DNA from: Hymenobacter sp. J193
GTDB taxonomy: Bacteria > Bacteroidota > Bacteroidia > Cytophagales > Hymenobacteraceae
Length of the DNA: 64,000 nt
Direction of reading: 5' to 3'
Assembly (NCBI RefSeq): GCF_024700075.1
Contig: NZ_JAJONE010000001.1
Location: forward strand, 2,570,001 to 2,634,000
A model generated the notes under the pieces. The model was not told the DNA's origin, made no database searches, and saw only the letters and a list, made by a program, of their open reading frames with translations. Shown here in pieces: positions 62,671 through 64,000 of this stretch; positions within the stretch are counted from its first letter, which is position 1, and each line of letters begins with the position of its first letter. The translations under genes were made by a program, and so were the position numbers.

Positions 62671-63249
62671 ATGATCTTGCAATTCGTGGCCCAGTATTCA
62701 ACCGGCCGCATCCGCTACACGCAGACTTCTTTTCTGGAGCTGGAAACGGCGACGGAGGTGCACCGGATAGATCTGGTGGGCAAGTACAGCTGGGGACTCA
62801 AACGTGGAACGGGCGGGCAGCTGGCCTACCATACCGAACACCCACTGCTTTGGGGGTTCAACGCCCCGCATACCAGCCTCTACATGAACGCCCGGCCGAT
62901 GCAGGCAGACGTGGGGGCATTGCTGGTCGAGCTGAAGCAGGAACTGAATGGCCTAGCCGGGGAATGGCAGGACCGGGTGCGGGGCTCCTGGCATCCGTGG
63001 TGGCGGCGCATTGTGGCCCACAATCTGGCGGGTGGGCAGGGGCTGTTGCTGGACACGGTGCCCGTATTTGCGGCTGACGCTGCAGCCCGTGTGTGCGCCC
63101 GGCACGGTGTGGCAACCTATCTGTTCCCACAAGTCAGTGGCCGCCTGGCACCCCGGCCCGAGCCGTACGTCTTGCTACTGGTGGGGACGAACTACGTGGT
63201 TGCCCAGGATTTTGTGGTCAGCACGCTGTGCGGAGCCTGGGCGAAATAA
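62671..63249 (+). CDS. Hypothetical protein
   Basis: This 192-residue protein is not recognised. It has strands and helices in alternation (ILQFVAQYSTGRIRYTQTSFLE, then PLLWGFNAPHTSLYMNARP) and a hydrophobic C-terminal part (PYVLLLVGTNYVVAQDFVVSTLCGAW). No signal peptide or clear motif is seen. The ATG at 62671 is used. It is followed in the same direction by the truncated HNH nuclease gene 70 bases later, so the two may be one operon, perhaps a nuclease with a partner. Confidence 0.55.
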   Translation: MILQFVAQYSTGRIRYTQTSFLELETATEVHRIDLVGKYSWGLKRGTGGQLAYHTEHPLLWGFNAPHTSLYMNARPMQADVGALLVELKQELNGLAGEWQDRVRGSWHPWWRRIVAHNLAGGQGLLLDTVPVFAADAAARVCARHGVATYLFPQVSGRLAPRPEPYVLLLVGTNYVVAQDFVVSTLCGAWAK

Positions 63250-63319
63250 CGGAGCGGTAATGCGGTAACGGCATTGCGGCCGACGTCCTTACTTTTAAGG
63301 CAAACCAACTTGTCTACCC

Positions 63320-64000
63320 GTGACTGATCTGACGCGCTATACGGATAAGCTGACCCGGCTAAAGCTGGCTTCCTCCAACATCGGGGGGATAAAGCTGGAG
63401 GCGCCCTACAAGCCTGCGCTGCTGCTGGCTGTGCTGGAAGGCATAGAAGAAGGTAGCATCAGTGACAATCAAATCCGGATTACGCCTGAGCTAATTGCTG
63501 CCTTCAAGGCTTTCTGCCACCTGTTGAGCCCAGGGCCGGAGTACTCGGCCTGCCCGTTTCACATGCCCTTTTTCCACTTGCAAAGCAGTGGCTTCTGGCA
63601 CCTGCAGAGCCGGCCGGGGCAGGAGTTGGTGTTGACCTCGGCGCGTTCACCACGCAGCTTCGGACACTTGCGGGATGTCACGGCGTATGCCTACCTGGAT
63701 GCACCATTGTGGGAGCTGGTGCTGCAGCCGCTGGCACGGGAAGAAATACGGCAGGCGCTGCTGGTACGCTATTTTCCCCTGACGCGGCAGTACTTCCGGC
63801 CCCAGGCCGGGCAGGAAAAGCTGGACGAACTGGGACGGCAGATGCTGGAAGAGCCGGCTGCTGAATACCGGCGGGAGGTGGACATGACCGACGAGACAGA
63901 AGTTCTGGTGCGTAGTGCGGTGTTTGGGCGGGAGGTGCTGCGGGCGTACAGTTCAACCTGTGCCGTGTCGGGTCTGCAGCTGCTGAGTACGACCGGATCG
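63320..64000 (+). CDS. HNH nuclease with sulfur-binding-like N-terminus (cut by window end)
   Basis: The gene starts with GTG at 63320 and runs off the window after 227 codons. The first 120 residues (KLEAPYKPALLLAVLEGIEEG ... FHMPFFHLQSSGFWHLQ) resemble the N-terminal domain of ScoMcrA-type enzymes, known to bind phosphorothioated DNA. The sequence ends in REVLRAYSSTCAVSGLQLL, the beginning of an HNH domain like that of the protein at 19145. So this is a candidate type IV restriction enzyme recognising sulfur-modified DNA. The dnd or ssp genes that make such marks are not seen here. Assignment of the N-terminal domain is moderate. Confidence 0.7.
   Translation, partial: MTDLTRYTDKLTRLKLASSNIGGIKLEAPYKPALLLAVLEGIEEGSISDNQIRITPELIAAFKAFCHLLSPGPEYSACPFHMPFFHLQSSGFWHLQSRPGQELVLTSARSPRSFGHLRDVTAYAYLDAPLWELVLQPLAREEIRQALLVRYFPLTRQYFRPQAGQEKLDELGRQMLEEPAAEYRREVDMTDETEVLVRSAVFGREVLRAYSSTCAVSGLQLLSTTGS

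Noticed and set aside
1..64000. CRISPR array
   Set aside because: No series of regularly spaced identical repeats was seen; the three hairpins at 30.8 kb are similar palindromes, not repeat-spacer units.
13862..64000. A second copy of the tRNA-Leu 3' end marking the right border of the element
   Set aside because: Not found by eye; the element may end outside the window or the repeat may be too short to notice.

Overview
The window looks like a chromosome segment from a Hymenobacter-like member of the Bacteroidota (order Cytophagales). The pointers are high-GC coding DNA, type IX secretion C-terminal sorting domains on two proteases, promoter boxes of the Bacteroidota type (TTG, about 19 bases, TAnnTTTG) without clear Shine-Dalgarno sites, and a Bacteroidota-type tyrosine recombinase. 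The genus is an inference from protein style, not from a database search.

Region 1 (1-13,950) is ordinary chromosome: a PaaI-like thioesterase, a DUF962 membrane protein, a GNAT acetyltransferase, YajQ, TerC, a J-domain membrane protein, a secreted fungalysin, a second secreted zinc protease, an AT-rich lipoprotein, a TrmH-family RNA methyltransferase, mutS (one-base frameshift in a G7 run) and tRNA-Gly and tRNA-Leu genes. A perfect 86-bp palindrome separates two convergent genes at about 9.0 kb.

Region 2 (13,945-31,320) looks like an integrated element. A tyrosine recombinase lies directly behind tRNA-Leu. It is followed by small unknown genes, a broken XRE regulator with intact-looking operators, an excisionase-like HTH protein, GIY-YIG and HNH nucleases, a RecE-like PD-(D/E)XK nuclease with a string of small phage-type genes, a SLOG-domain protein, a long GC-rich gene-free stretch that may encode a structured RNA, and an M15 endolysin-like peptidase with two small membrane proteins. 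Inside it is the most unusual module of the window: an ATP-dependent RNA ligase, a tRNA-like RNA whose anticodon arm is replaced by a long irregular hairpin, a 744-residue protein with a RING-like zinc site, and a von Willebrand A protein.

Region 3 (31,340-64,000) is a dense defence and conflict island: an SF1 helicase, MazG with a TPR/HEXXH protein, an HNH nuclease, a DUF262/DUF1524 protein with two tandem nuclease-helicase paralogues, an AT-rich Septu-like ATPase/HNH pair, a type III-like methyltransferase and restriction helicase, an unrecognised three-gene operon (1579-residue helical protein, tail-anchored coiled-coil protein, HC-dyad caspase/CHAT-like protein), a secreted NUC1 nuclease, UmuC and UmuD, and a truncated HNH nuclease whose N-terminus resembles sulfur-binding domains.

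The best candidates for undescribed systems are the RNA ligase / tRNA-like RNA / RING-like / vWA module (20,070-24,600) and the three-gene operon at 52,995-59,323. All functional statements rest on motifs read by eye; no alignment, structure prediction or search was run.
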